64,000 bases of DNA from Petrosia ficiformis. Its lineage: Eukaryota; Porifera; Demospongiae; Haplosclerida; Petrosiidae. Every line of letters starts with the position of its first letter. Position 1 is the first letter of the stretch. The stretch is taken from contig OX345636.1 of the NCBI GenBank assembly GCA_947044365.1, positions 4,608,001-4,672,000 on the forward strand, given 5' to 3'. Below the pieces are notes generated by a model. The model was not told where the DNA came from. It was given only the letters and a program-made list of their open reading frames with translations, and did no database searches. This document shows positions 23,401 through 33,800 of this stretch, one piece after another. The position numbers were made by a program, and so were the translations under genes.

Positions 23401-25229
23401 TGACAGATTACATGGCTATTATAAATTCCACACTATTACAGGTAAAAGATTTTGGTAGAGCAGGAAGAACTAAATATACTCATTTGGTAGATCAAGATAC
23501 CACAGTGGTAAGTATTATTATGACTATATACTTATACCTGACTTTATTAAGTTTACATACATGTACTATGATGGGAGCTACACTTTAATAAGGTGATAGT
23601 CAACTGTACTTCTAACTTAGTACTATAGTACTACTTTGTATTAAAATTACATTTGTACAGTGTATGTGATAGTATAGTATTAAGCTGTAATACTGTGTAT
23701 TAATTCACAGTACATTGTACTGTATTCAATGGAAGTGCAGGGATAGTACATGTATGTAAACTTGATAATGTAAGGTACTGTACATTGTTAAGTATATATT
23801 AGGGCATGAACGAATGGGGGAATTTACTAAAGTCTGTCCAACCTGAGAAGATCCTCAGAAAATTCAAAATAACTTTCGTTTATTTAGACCAATCTTGACA
23901 TTTTTGGTATCACTGAGTTCCTCCCACAGGTGCACATCTCATGGAATTTGATTTATTTCAATAACTGTTATAATTCTGGAGATACTGATCTACTGTACAA
24001 TGTGTATGGCATATTTCTAACCGCATGCAATGTGAAATATTTAATTATGAATACAATTATTGAATAATAATAACTAAAAGGCGAGTTATAAAACCACAAA
24101 CACGTATACAATGTAAACTTAATTGCAGTAGACACTCCTCTCTCTACTTCCGGGGATCAACTCAGCTTGGACAGACTTTAGAACGAATGTTCTCTCTAAT
24201 TACTATCACCATTGAAAATGAAATATTTAATATTTACATTAAAAACCCAAAATATAATAAATAATACACTTATATAAAGGCTTAATCAATATGAATTGCT
24301 TCAAGTAGTTAATTAGCGTTTAGGAAGATCAAAGCATGCTTAACCACATGTTGACAAAAGAATATAAAGATATGTGTAGGTGTGGCTCGCATAAAGTTTA
24401 ACATTCACTTCTTTATTTCTGTATCAGAACTTTTAAAACTTCATCTATATAATAAACGACATTAGTCCTACTGCTACAAGAAATTTCAAGTTGTTGCTAC
24501 TATTTTTGAAGGTTGTAGATGTTTCAAGACGAACGAAATTGATACAGGCGACGCCCATCTTTTGCAAACAGAGCTGAAGGTTTGGCTATTTCTTGGTATG
24601 TTATAGATATAATAGTTTGTACTGAGCTGGACAAGTCTCTAAGCTTTAAAAATAAGTTTTCAGGTTTCAGCTGGCCGCCTCTACGAGTGAGTTATATTTG
24701 AATTTCGTACCAACCACACAAAACACGAAGGGCGTTTTAGCAAAAATGGTCAAACCTATCACCTTCTGCAACATTTTCCATCTATTAATAGCTGATATAA
24801 GCTTTACAGACCTAACAAAATAAGCTAGAAATTGCAAAAACACCTTGGAATGTAATTAATGATACCACACCCATGTTCGATGTTCGAACAAACATTTGAA
24901 TATTAGAATATTTGTTCATGACCTAGTATATATCACATGACATTGAGCTAATCATATTTTCATAATTCATATGCTAGTCACCTGATCACTTAAGAATGCA
25001 TGTACATGTATTTACATGTAATATGCAGTTACATGTGCAAATACTACCAAATACCTGTGAAACTTTTGATCTCTAAAGTATGTCAGTATCTCAATATTTG
25101 TATTCCATTTTCTAGTTTGATAATCCATGGTCTCAATCCACACCAGTTAATATCAAGTATCAATATAAAGGAGGAGGTTTTAAAGATCAGTTTGAAAAAC
25201 CATCAAGAAAAAAACAGAAGACATCTTAA
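11534..25229 (+). CDS. MFAP1: MFAP1, spliceosomal protein (13 exons)
   Basis: Exons: 11534-11597, 12525-12768, 13191-13313, 13366-13396, 13778-13834, 13897-13959, 15810-15883, 16771-16925, 17437-17551, 18453-18612, 22393-22482, 23442-23507, 25116-25229. They join in frame to 451 residues, close to human MFAP1 (about 439). Family landmarks appear in order: STAGAIPVRNEKGEF at the N-terminus, KVKVTRYMPGRRPDYA, acidic Ser/Glu/Asp blocks, KPVFVRK, the EEYEAWKVREL helix, GKYKFLQKYYHRG, FAEPTLEDHFDKT and a C-terminal GRAGRTKYTHLVDQDTT. MFAP1 is a nuclear component of the activated spliceosome (B complex; partners such as PRP38). All introns are GT-AG; exon 9 uses the weaker donor GTCAGT. AATAAA lies at 25235. 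Repeats load introns 2, 4, 6, 8-12. Coding is uninterrupted, so the gene looks functional. Confidence 0.97.
11712..11788. repeat. 77-bp near-perfect palindrome in MFAP1 intron 1
   Basis: The 38-bp arm starting ATTTCAAACTAAAGTTATGA is followed at once by its reverse complement, with almost no loop (AGGACAAGGTGTCCT at the centre). A related half-site occurs near 59965-59995 (ACTAAAGTTATGAACC...TTTTTCTGA), so it is part of a dispersed foldback family. Confidence 0.9.
12797..13765. repeat. Nested inverted repeats bracketing MFAP1 exons 3-4
   Basis: Outer pair: CATCAGAGTTTTTGATA (12801-12817, intron 2) against TATCAAAACTCTAATG (13743-13758, intron 4). These are the two ends of the MITE family that is complete at 17660-17940. 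Inner pair: 13106-13140 against 13523-13557, about 35 bp with three or four mismatches, containing ATGATTGCTTTGTGG; this is the family-A terminus. Exons 3 (13191-13313) and 4 (13366-13396) lie between them. Confidence 0.7.
14006..14368. mobile_element. hAT-like MITE (family TAGGGCTGGG) in MFAP1 intron 6
   Basis: Ends TAGGGCTGGGATGAAGGTTC and GAACCTTTTTCTCAGCCCTA are inverted repeats. The flanks share an ACTTAAC/ACTTGAAC motif, a plausible decayed target duplication. There is no ORF of note. Relatives lie at 400-597 and 17954-18385. Confidence 0.75.
14420..15780. repeat. Repeat-derived part of MFAP1 intron 6
   Basis: No exon is seen between 13959 and 15810. The block 14450-14570 is rich in GTAC/CGTA steps. 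14880-15000 resembles 61380-61480. 15224-15560 begins TAGGGCTGGAATGGATCC and ends with an inverted-like ATTCATTCGATCC, a likely decayed hAT MITE. 15600-15730 holds short inverted repeats around GTGCTT/AAGCAC. Confidence 0.5.
17274..17427 (+). repeat. (TCTG)n(TC)n microsatellite
   Basis: About ten TCTG units then about 50 TC dinucleotides, ending 9 bp before the acceptor of MFAP1 exon 9 at 17437. The tract therefore acts as an enormous polypyrimidine tract for that exon. Serine/leucine-rich ORFs here are repeat translation. Confidence 0.95.
17660..17940. mobile_element. Short TIR MITE in MFAP1 intron 9
   Basis: Left end ACCAGTGTTTTTGATAC and right end ATATGAAAAACTCTGATG are inverted repeats. 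The interior carries GGTGCACCATTGGCCCAAAG and a mirrored GGCACACACACTGACCATTG. Its halves also occur in introns 2 and 4. Confidence 0.65.
17954..18385. mobile_element. hAT-like MITE (family TAGGGCTGGG) in MFAP1 intron 9
   Basis: Starts TTAGGGCTGAGACAAAGGTTGC and ends near CCCAGCTCTAG. It shares long internal stretches with 400-597 and 14006-14368, including GAGTACTAGTCTTGTTCC and the ATTTAGCATCACTGGACTGA run. Confidence 0.7.
19150..22375 (+). repeat. 3.2-kb satellite of 11-bp units in MFAP1 intron 10
   Basis: The basic unit is TCTCTATGTAC (11 bp), mixed with ACTCTATGTAC, the spacer TCTAGATGTACATGTAC and TCTCTATCTATGTAC. Longer periods are visible. A segment starting TAGATGTACATGTACTCACT recurs at about 20723 and 20943 (220 bp apart) and again near 21715, and the block around 21225-21420 recurs about 783 bp later. 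Because 11 is not a multiple of 3 and the unit has no stop in any + frame, all three + frames stay open for hundreds of codons; these are not genes. The array ends 18 bp before the exon 11 acceptor. Confidence 0.97.
22743..23273. mobile_element. Non-autonomous hAT element in MFAP1 intron 11
   Basis: The terminal inverted repeats CAGTGTTTTCCCTAGG and TTTAGGGAAAACACTG are classic hAT ends. ATACATAC flanks both sides (22735-22742 and 23274-23281), although this sits in a TACA microsatellite, so the duplication is weak evidence. 531 bp, no transposase. A shorter relative lies at 33408-33627. Confidence 0.85.
23800..24925. mobile_element. 1.1-kb non-autonomous hAT element in MFAP1 intron 12
   Basis: Ends TAGGGCATGAAC and GTTCATGACCTA are inverted repeats. 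The flanks carry an exact 8-bp target duplication, GTATATAT (23792-23799 and 24926-24933). No long ORF is present. The perfect duplication suggests a fairly recent insertion. Confidence 0.85.
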
Positions 25230-25234
25230 AATGA

Positions 25235-25240
25235 AATAAA
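25235..25240 (+). promoter_or_regulatory. MFAP1 polyadenylation signal AATAAA
   Basis: A canonical AATAAA begins 6 nt after the MFAP1 stop codon (TAA at 25227-25229). The 3' UTR would be very short unless a later signal is used. Confidence 0.6.
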
Positions 25241-26869
25241 TAATGATAATTATAATGTAATTAAAATTATGTACAGTACAGTGTAATACAAAGTTGGCAT
25301 AGTGGAAAAGTGCAGTACTCGTGTAATTCAATAGTCACAGTTCTGTTTTCCTTTGAGTTTTTTGAAGATGTAATTTAAACCAGGGAAGGAAATACTAATG
25401 ATGCACCAATAATCGGATCAGTAGTAGTTGGTATCAGTCATTATCGGCCATTATTTTTAGTATCGGTATCAGTTATTTCTGAAAGATGTATGCAATATTG
25501 CATAAAATGTATTTTAATAATGTAATTGCTTTTATGATACTCATAATTATTGAAATAATCATAAACCCAGAAGCTAAATATTATATTGGATCAGTTGTTG
25601 GTACATATTATGTATCTAAAGTAATTACAAATGTATCTGTTTAACAGAATGTCGGTAAAATCTCTTATCAGCGCATCACTACAAAATACATGTGCAAACA
25701 TACATGTACTTAATAGAACATTAAATTTCACTGCAATTCATTAGTGTCATCTCCAGCCAAATCCCCCAAAGGAGAGCATTCGGTGCACTAAGTCAATTTT
25801 ATTGTCATTTCAAACGGGATTTCAATAAAAATTATGTATAATTAATGATTTCATGAGACAGCTCAGAAAAACATTGCTGTTCTATAATATAGTTGCTTCC
25901 CCAGACTGTGACACCACAATATGAAAAGCAGTTTGGCAACATTCCTCATATTTAGGTGACTGTCACTCTCATACAGTACATGTACATGTACTTTTATCAC
26001 TTTCAGATAGAGCATTGGATACAGTGTGCTACTCGTCATTCGGACTCGTGGCGACGCTACTTAATTTTTCCTGGTATCTGTGTGATAATAATTATATATA
26101 CATGTATATTATCGTTATTAACATGGGTTGTGGTTTACTATGAACTCAAACATTCCTACTGTTTGTGAAGGAGGTGCTCTGTACCATCCACCCCTCCCTA
26201 AATGTAAACAGATTATCACTCACTATGTAATACCTTAGCTTCTAAACCAAAGTGGAATAATTGATAAGCTATGCCATTAGTATGTATACTCCAATTAGAT
26301 GCTTTCATTTTCTATATAAAAATCTATTATAGGCAAAACTTCCCTTTAGAAAAAATCATTTGTTCAAGACTCACCCTCGAGTAAAAATATTTTCTTACCT
26401 ATGATATCAATAATCGGATCAACAAACACATCAAAAATGAAGCATCCAACCACAGCCTAAGTCGTATAGGACATAATGTCATGACAGATTGTTCCCTCCT
26501 TTACAGTCTCTCCCTCCTTGCCAGTTGAATACATGAATTCATAATTTCATGTACAAGTATAGTAAAGAAAAACACATATTTGTACATGCATGAAATCATT
26601 AACACATTGTACATAATTATACTTGCATACATAGATACATAGATATACAAATGTGCAGTCATCGTTTTGGTTTTTAGGCTTGAAAAACATATTAACAAAT
26701 GAAAAACAAAATAAATCAGGAATCGAAGTATAGACTAGAAATTGAACCCTGGACATGTGATATTCATGTCCAGTCAGACACTCTTTCCATCTGAACCCTA
26801 TTGATTCCATGATGACAGAAGTTTGTATGATTGTAAACCCAGCTGTTTCGATATAAACTGTCAGATTAC
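25241..26869. other. Intergenic after MFAP1
   Basis: No gene is supported. 25390-25700 contains a decayed TIR pair (GATGCACCAATAATCGGATC and GCGCATCACTAC) typical of hAT remnants. 26007-26072 is flanked by TCACTTTCAG and a GTATCT donor and reads IEHWIQCATRHSDSWRRYL, an exon-like stretch with no partner found. Confidence 0.45.
26731..26795 (-). repeat. tRNA-like (SINE) relic
   Basis: On the minus strand a GGTTCAATTTC box B-like motif lies downstream of a box A-like region, with the stem GGACATGTGA/TCATGTCC between. The cloverleaf is poor and the acceptor stem absent, so this is a tRNA-derived SINE or pseudogene, not a functional tRNA. Confidence 0.45.
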
Positions 26870-27002
26870 CCATCATGACATCCGCGTTGCTCCCATGAAC
26901 CATCTGCAGGATGCCATGGCACTCCTCTGAACCACAATGATGAGGACCTGTCTGCTCCCTGAGGCCTTGAATGCATCAGTTGTTGATGACCAGGGGGTTC
27001 CA
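26870..27002 (-). CDS. Exon-like ORF, unidentified
   Basis: On the minus strand the stretch has a strong acceptor (AGTGTTTCAG), a continuous 133-nt frame (contains SSSLWFRGVPWHPADGSW) and a GTAATC donor. GC content is higher than the surroundings. No neighbouring exon in matching phase was found, and the adjacent SINE raises the possibility that it is repeat sequence. I do not recognise the peptide. Confidence 0.22.
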
Positions 27003-27697
27003 CTGAAACACTATCAAGATTATGTTCCATTGCACGCAGTTTTAATAATTTGTATAAAAAATTAATTTTTCAAAACAATAGTTAAGACTTCCACTGTAAA
27101 AGTAACTTACTAGTTTCGTAGCATTTTTATAATATTATAATGCACAGGTAGACCATTAGCTAACTGTTCAAAACTTCCTAACACTCACATTGACACTGTC
27201 TGTACAGTAAATAGCTTGATTGTATACACTTCCTGCGTGACCCAAACAGCCAGCCACTAAATTTAATAGTAATAAATACATGCAAGGCAGTCATAAAATA
27301 TACTGTAAATTCTGACTAACACTGCTAGTAAACCAATTAGATTGTAACCTTGCCATCAACAAAGTCTACTCATGCACACATGCAGTGATGCTATTGGCAT
27401 CAATGCATCTGTGGCTATAAAAGTCACTGCAAGTTGACTTCTATAGTTTTATTAGAAGATTGTTTGACTTCAGTATTCCATTTATTGGTGAATGTGCGTG
27501 GCTATTACTAATAGTGATGAAGGTGTGATCCAATATGTAATGTAGCATAGAATTATATGCTGTTCATGTTTTATTCGTAGCACACTTTTATTATTGTAGC
27601 TAATGATGTAAACCCCAATATTAGGAAAATTGTATACACAATCCTATATGCAAATTCAATTTCAATGAGGGCGTGGTCATCAAATATTTCTAGAGTA

Positions 27698-28123
27698 GGA
27701 GCGGTATACGACCACGCATTTAATTAAATAGGTCAAACTATATATCGAACCCACGTGTATACGCCTTCGTTAAACATGGCGTCTACATCTCGACGATCTC
27801 CAGGGTTAGCTATGAAACTGTTGAAACGAACACGTCTGGAGGCAGAAATGAAGTCACTTACTATCAAAAAAGTGAGAGCATGCTTTGGGGAAGCCGAGAA
27901 ATAACTGTTTAGTCCTATTCAAGAGTGTTTGACATCATTGGCTTCCTCCCAGGAACATCATCACAGTCTACACGAGCCAGAATATCACTCAATTCTTTTC
28001 TCTGTTATGCAGGAAACTTAGTCAATGTAGCTGTTCATTTTCTAGAAGCCCATATTTAACGAAGGCGTATACACGTGGGTTCTAAAAATAGTATATAATA
28101 GACGGCTGGTCGTTTACCGCTCC
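27698..28123 (+). mobile_element. TIR element (~80-bp arms) with exon-like ORF
   Basis: The left arm (GGAGCGGTATACGACCACGC ... ACCCACGTGTATACGCCTTCG) and right arm (CGAAGGCGTATACACGTGGG ... CGTTTACCGCTCC) are inverted copies over about 80 bp, interrupted by AT-rich spacers. Just inside the left arm is ATG 27776, opening a 42-codon ORF (MASTSRRSPGLAMKLLKRTR...) with a GTGAGA donor after KSLTIKK. It may be a transposon-encoded first exon or chance. No target duplication was clear. Confidence 0.6.
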
Positions 28124-28399
28124 GCTTTCTCATTATGGGCTCCTGACGTAGTCTATGCAGTTTAAAGCTATGACTCCTTGATCTTCGTCATAGTGAGTCA
28201 TACTCTTTTTACATGTAATGAGACTTGACTTCACTATTGAAATAATTATTAATGCTTCAGATAATGAAAAGAACTGTCTTCTCTCAAGATAGTGTGCTAA
28301 CTAATAATGGTAATAGGCCCAGGCACCCCTGTAGCTTGTGGTTATACATCCTATTCTGCTTGATTTCATAACATTTACAACTTAACCGATAGCCACTTG

Positions 28400-29970
28400 T
28401 TTACTTATAAATACTTAATTTCACTGACCAATCAGATTGCGACTAGCTAACTACACAATTTTACTTGTTAACCAACGAATGGAAAACATACATCAAAAAC
28501 ACAACTATATAGGAGGTCAATTTGCAATGATTTTGATATCCAATATTTGAATGGACACATTGATGCTAATAGCAGCAGGTAATTACCGTGTGCATGATTA
28601 GACTTTTGTTGGTGACTATAAATATTGTATTAATAATGATGAGAGCATGACTCAATTTGTTTCATAACTCCACATATCTTAAGTTTCCCACATAGTTATA
28701 TATATAAATTATATATATACCTACACCCGTCTATACTATATAAAATTGGGAAATACAGCTACAGATCTATTATTTAGTAATCTTACTGATCTAGTTAATG
28801 ATCTAAATATGCCTGCTAGTGTTAGGAAAGTTGTTATTACTATGATGATTTCATACTTAAAAGATACACTGCATCATTGATTGACATATTTGCTTCATAA
28901 TTAGCATAATTTAAACACCACAATAATTATACACCCTAATTGCTTGTGCATACATGTTTATCACAATAGAAATAAACATCATACAACTATTTTTCCCAAA
29001 GACTATAGTTGCAGAATTATTGTACTGGAATATTTACTGTCTAGACCACATGGCTTCGCAAAGTACATGTACCAGTATGATAGGCTTTCTTAGGAATGTT
29101 GTCATATCATAATTATTATGCTTAATGTTTGTTTACTGTCTGTGCAATTCTTGTGGTTTTCTTGGGAAACATTATGTGATAGCATGTCTGTGCACAATGA
29201 AGCTGAATTAACATTTATAATTTACCTCTCTATATAGTCAATATTAAGGTATTTATAGCCAGTGTATCTACATTGCAATCTATATTAATTTTTACTGTTA
29301 TAAATGTTCCTTTTGGTGTGTTTATAATTATGTTGAATAAGTGATGTTACCCTTTTGCTTATGCAGTGAGGTTTGAACAAGCTCATACATAAGCCAATCA
29401 ATTGTATAGTAATGAATACAAAATAGCTAATAATGTAATTTCTAAATTTTACCAAACTACCTTATCACTCTTTTGAGGGTCATTTTTGAAGAAAGCAATT
29501 AACTATACATTTCCATAGTATGGTAAACAACAATGGTTGATTCTCTTAGAAATACATGAAATCAAAATAAGCATAATGTCTAATAATTATTATAAACTAC
29601 ACTGCAACTAATATTTTGTAATATAACAAAAATAAACATAGTTAACTCATTGAGTGATATGATCAAAATGTCATAAGAAACAACTTAAAGAATAGGTTAC
29701 TGTAGCACATATTATAGCATAATCTCTGCAGTTGCTTATACATATGTGTATACTGTGAGACTGATGAGGGACGACCATCCTTCATCTTCTTGAAATTGAT
29801 AACTTTGCTGAAGGGTTGATAGAATCATAGACTATTTCTAAGCAACAACTACCATAAGACGTACTCTATATGCACTGATGTATTATCTGGTATAACATAT
29901 TCTCTGCCTCAGCAATTTAACAATGTCTGTTTGTAGTAATTCCTTCACTTAGCTACTGTAAAATGTTTAT
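28400..29970. repeat. Large dispersed repeat, family B copy 1
   Basis: Blocks here recur in the window. ATGGACACATTGATGC..GCAGGTAATTA matches 63810-63845 and, inverted, 60240-60330. CTGCATCATTGATTGACATA matches 60475-60500 and, inverted, 63655-63680. CATGGCTTCGCAAA matches 60580-60595. AGAATCAT..GCTATTT..AAGCAAC matches 62904-62930. No ORF of note. Confidence 0.65.
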
Positions 29971-30106
29971 GTTAGCAGACCACGTACATCACATTTTCCA
30001 TACACTTTGATGCCATAGCAGTACTTCTTTACCAGCACAGTCAAGCTGAACACAGTTTTGTTTAAATACTTACCATTTAAAATTGAATAGCAAATTACGA
30101 GATTAT

Positions 30107-30582
30107 TTTTATGGCCCGTAGGGCCATCACTATGATTGCTTTCCCACGGGTTCGAACTATATATATATATATAATAATAATTATATATATTTATATATTT
30201 ATATTCTTGTGTCACCTACGCGAGTATGCGTTGTATGCGTTGTATGCGTTGTATACGTAATTAAGGAAGTTACATCATTCCCGGGGGGCTCGGTCAATTA
30301 CTGGGCGTGGCACGTAATAGAACGCGCGCTCGAACTCAGCAGAAAGAAAGCTGCTTGTAGCTTACATAGAATTAGAAACTGGAACTACTAGCTGACTATC
30401 TACCTGCAATATATTTCTAAAGTTCTACAAGATTCTTCAGAAGGTAAAGAGAGTAGATAATCAAAATAATAACTATAATAGGCTGTTGTGTTTCAGCCAT
30501 GATAAAGTCAGCCATGATTACTGAATGCTGGACACCATAAAGCAATCATAGGGATACTTTTTTTCTCTATATTCACTTGTTC
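30107..30582 (+). repeat. Family-A repeat copy
   Basis: Starts TTTTTATGGCCCGTAGGGCC, holds the conserved core GCGTTGTATACGTAATTAAGG, GGCTCGGTCAATTA and AACGCGCGCTCGA, and ends AAAGCAATCATAGGGATAC plus TTTTTTTCTCTATA. The CCCTATGATTGCTTT-type start and AAAGCAATCATAGGG end are inverted repeats. Confidence 0.75.
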
Positions 30583-30869
30583 AATCTCAACATGGGAATC
30601 ATTTTTTGATGAATTTAATTGTTTTGTTTTGATTGGAACAATAATTCAAATAGAACAACGTAAAATGTAATACAAAAAATAGAACTGACAAAACAATTGA
30701 CATGACTGTCTGAATGCATGGATCATGTATTCAAAAAAATTATCAAGGTAAGTGCTGCTATATATTACAAGAAAAGCTTATGTGGCAAATTTTGATTTTT
30801 CCCCCGCCCTTTCAAACAGTTTGTCCTCCATCTTTGTCATCAGATTGTATATATAATATGCAGAACTAA

Positions 30870-33800
30870 ATGGCCAATTCACGGCAGAGGAATCGTACAG
30901 CTACAAGTGAGGCATTTCCTTCTTTAATATTATAAAGGTAATTCACATTCGGTAGAGACAATATATATATATATATATAGCTATAGTTAGTTATGCATCA
31001 CTTTGGTGCACTGAGATTATACACATTAATGCAGATATTGCTTGATGTGATAGTCCATGTAGAGTGACTGAATCTAGTATACCTTGCACATATTTATGCC
31101 ATTTGTATTAGGCAAAATCCACTTAACTTGGAAAAACTGTAGCAACCTAACTAAAGAATACCGTATTGAAGGATATTCCAAAAACTTTTAAATCTATATT
31201 TATTGTGGAGATTCTTCAACTTTGCAAATTATAACACAGTAAAAGAAGGCAGTACCAGTACTAGTGCTTGTAATTTGTACCTTAAATTATTGTTGGTTGG
31301 TGGGCATGATTAATGAACCATACTGAGGGTCTCATGTTAAAATCTGAACAAAGTTGAAGTAGGTATTCCTCCTCCTCACAACCAACCATCCTTCTTTATT
31401 TCCTCACTTCTGGGCTTGTTTATTTCACTACGCTCACACACTGGCCATTTAAGCTATAAATTACAAGTACTGGTGATGTCACTTTCGACACTGGCATTAA
31501 AAAATTGCTTCAAAAGAAGTGGTTCAGCCCTTCGGCTTTTTAAGTTACAATAAAGAGTTTCCTTTTTGTATAACCACACTGAGGTGATAGTAAGGTTGTA
31601 TAATTATTTATGTAGCAATAATGTAAATCAAAGTCTCTACTGAACGTGAATGTGCAGTATCTTTTTAAATGTATAGCATTACATACCCGTATGATGCTAC
31701 ATGATTATATAATTCCTATATGCTAGAGACCTAAACAGTTGGTATTGATATAAAATAAATAAAATACTGCTGTATCACCTCTTTATATGAATGCATAGGT
31801 GATATGAAAATAAGTGACTTGCACATATGTAATAATTATGATCATGCTATAAAGATAAACTGTATTATGGTTGTTTGAGCTTGATATAATGTACATAAAG
31901 TAAAACCATGATCTTTAGTTACGTATATCTTAATTTAGCAGAGCACTGTGTATGGCAGTATCATTTAATATATAATCATAGTTATAGTATACACAGCTGT
32001 ACAGGTGAGCCCATAGTCATGTCTATAGTCATTTGTTATGTTAAACTGGTAACTATTACATGCTATACAACTGCTGTTGTTATTATAGTAACAGAATAAT
32101 TATAATTTTATGTTTATTTAGTCATTTCTGGTACTGTTAAGTGGTTTAATGTCATTAGAGGTTTTGGATTCATCACACGGTAGGTTAATTAATTTGTCTC
32201 TTCTTTTCTTATACAGTTATGCACACACAATATTACGAATGCATTTCGATGTATTATTGATTATAATTATTGTATAATAATTATTATAACTATTATTATG
32301 GAACGTAGTAATCAATTGTTGTCAGCTCTGAAATAATACGCATTATGCCATAATTATAAGACAATGAAACCCAACATCTGTTGCTATAGGGTAGAACATT
32401 TTATTATTTTCATGTAGACTAATCCAGTTTAGATTGTATGTGCATGTACATGTTGATCAATTAATACAAAACAATAAAAACACACTGTCAAAGAAAAAAC
32501 AATATCATGTATATGGAAGATAGACTCAATGGAATTACATTAAGCGATGTCACTAATCCTTGTATATGAACCGTTATTGTATTCTCATTATCATATTAAT
32601 GATTTCGTATGCCTCCATAGTTTGTTCTGTGTAACACTCTATAATGAACTATCATATACAATAATATGTATAGTTGATTATACTTATTTCATTAAGTTCC
32701 TTATACTGTGTCATAGTGAGCCAGTAGTTATAATTGCATTGCATATTTTGATAATTAAGTAGGTAATTTATGAGTATTATCTACCATAGTTCCATTTATA
32801 TTTCATCAATTCTCTTCATGCCTAGCTCCTTTGTACTCTCTTCAATGAATTTATCAACTTCTTTGTTTCAGTGATGACAATGGAGAAGATATTTTTGTCC
32901 ATCAAACATCTATCATAAAAAACAACCCAAAGAAGTATCTCAGAAGTGTGGGTGATGGAGAAAGAGTTCAATTTATAGTAATACAAGGTGCTAAGGGATT
33001 GGAAGCAGCACAAGTGACTGGTCCTAGTGGAGCGCATGTTAAAGGAAGTAAATATGCTTGTAAGTATCATTATTTGTATACTTATAATACTTATTCTATA
33101 CATTTAGGCTGGTTTAACATATTGATGCAAAAAGTCTTGTGTCATGTCAGTGCATTGTATTTTAAACATAATATGCTTCCTTCATCACTATCACATGCAA
33201 TATAGGATCTCTATCTTTGTGTCAGCTACATTGCATTTTGCTGATCAGTTTTCAGAATTTTATCATAACGTGATGGCAAAGTTTTGGAGTTATTATAGGA
33301 ACCCTGCCTTAGCAATGCACACTATAGATTTACCAATATTGATATTGAGTTCAGATATCTACTGATGACCAATACCAATCCAGTACTACATCTACATATG
33401 CCTTTAACAGTGTTTTGCCCAGGATATTTAGAATGGTGGTTGGATTCTACATGCATTTAGTGCTGTTTATCCAGTTTATACTTAATTCTGTCTCAGTAGC
33501 CTATATATGTATTATCTGAGAGGTGGTTAATTTATTTAAGATTTATCGAAGAGGTGATTAATTCATCTGAGAGGTGGTTATTCCCGACCAGTGCCGACCA
33601 GTGCCGACCAGTTTGGGCAGAACACTGCTTTAAGTACATGATTGTTTGATTGAAAATGATCATTTCTGAATACATATGCGTGGTATCATAGCAATGTTAA
33701 AGGAAATTATATAGTGTTAACAAATATATAATTATTATTATAATTATATGTAGATATCACAAGTTGGATATGAAGTATTGTCATGAGTCCAAAGGATGAG

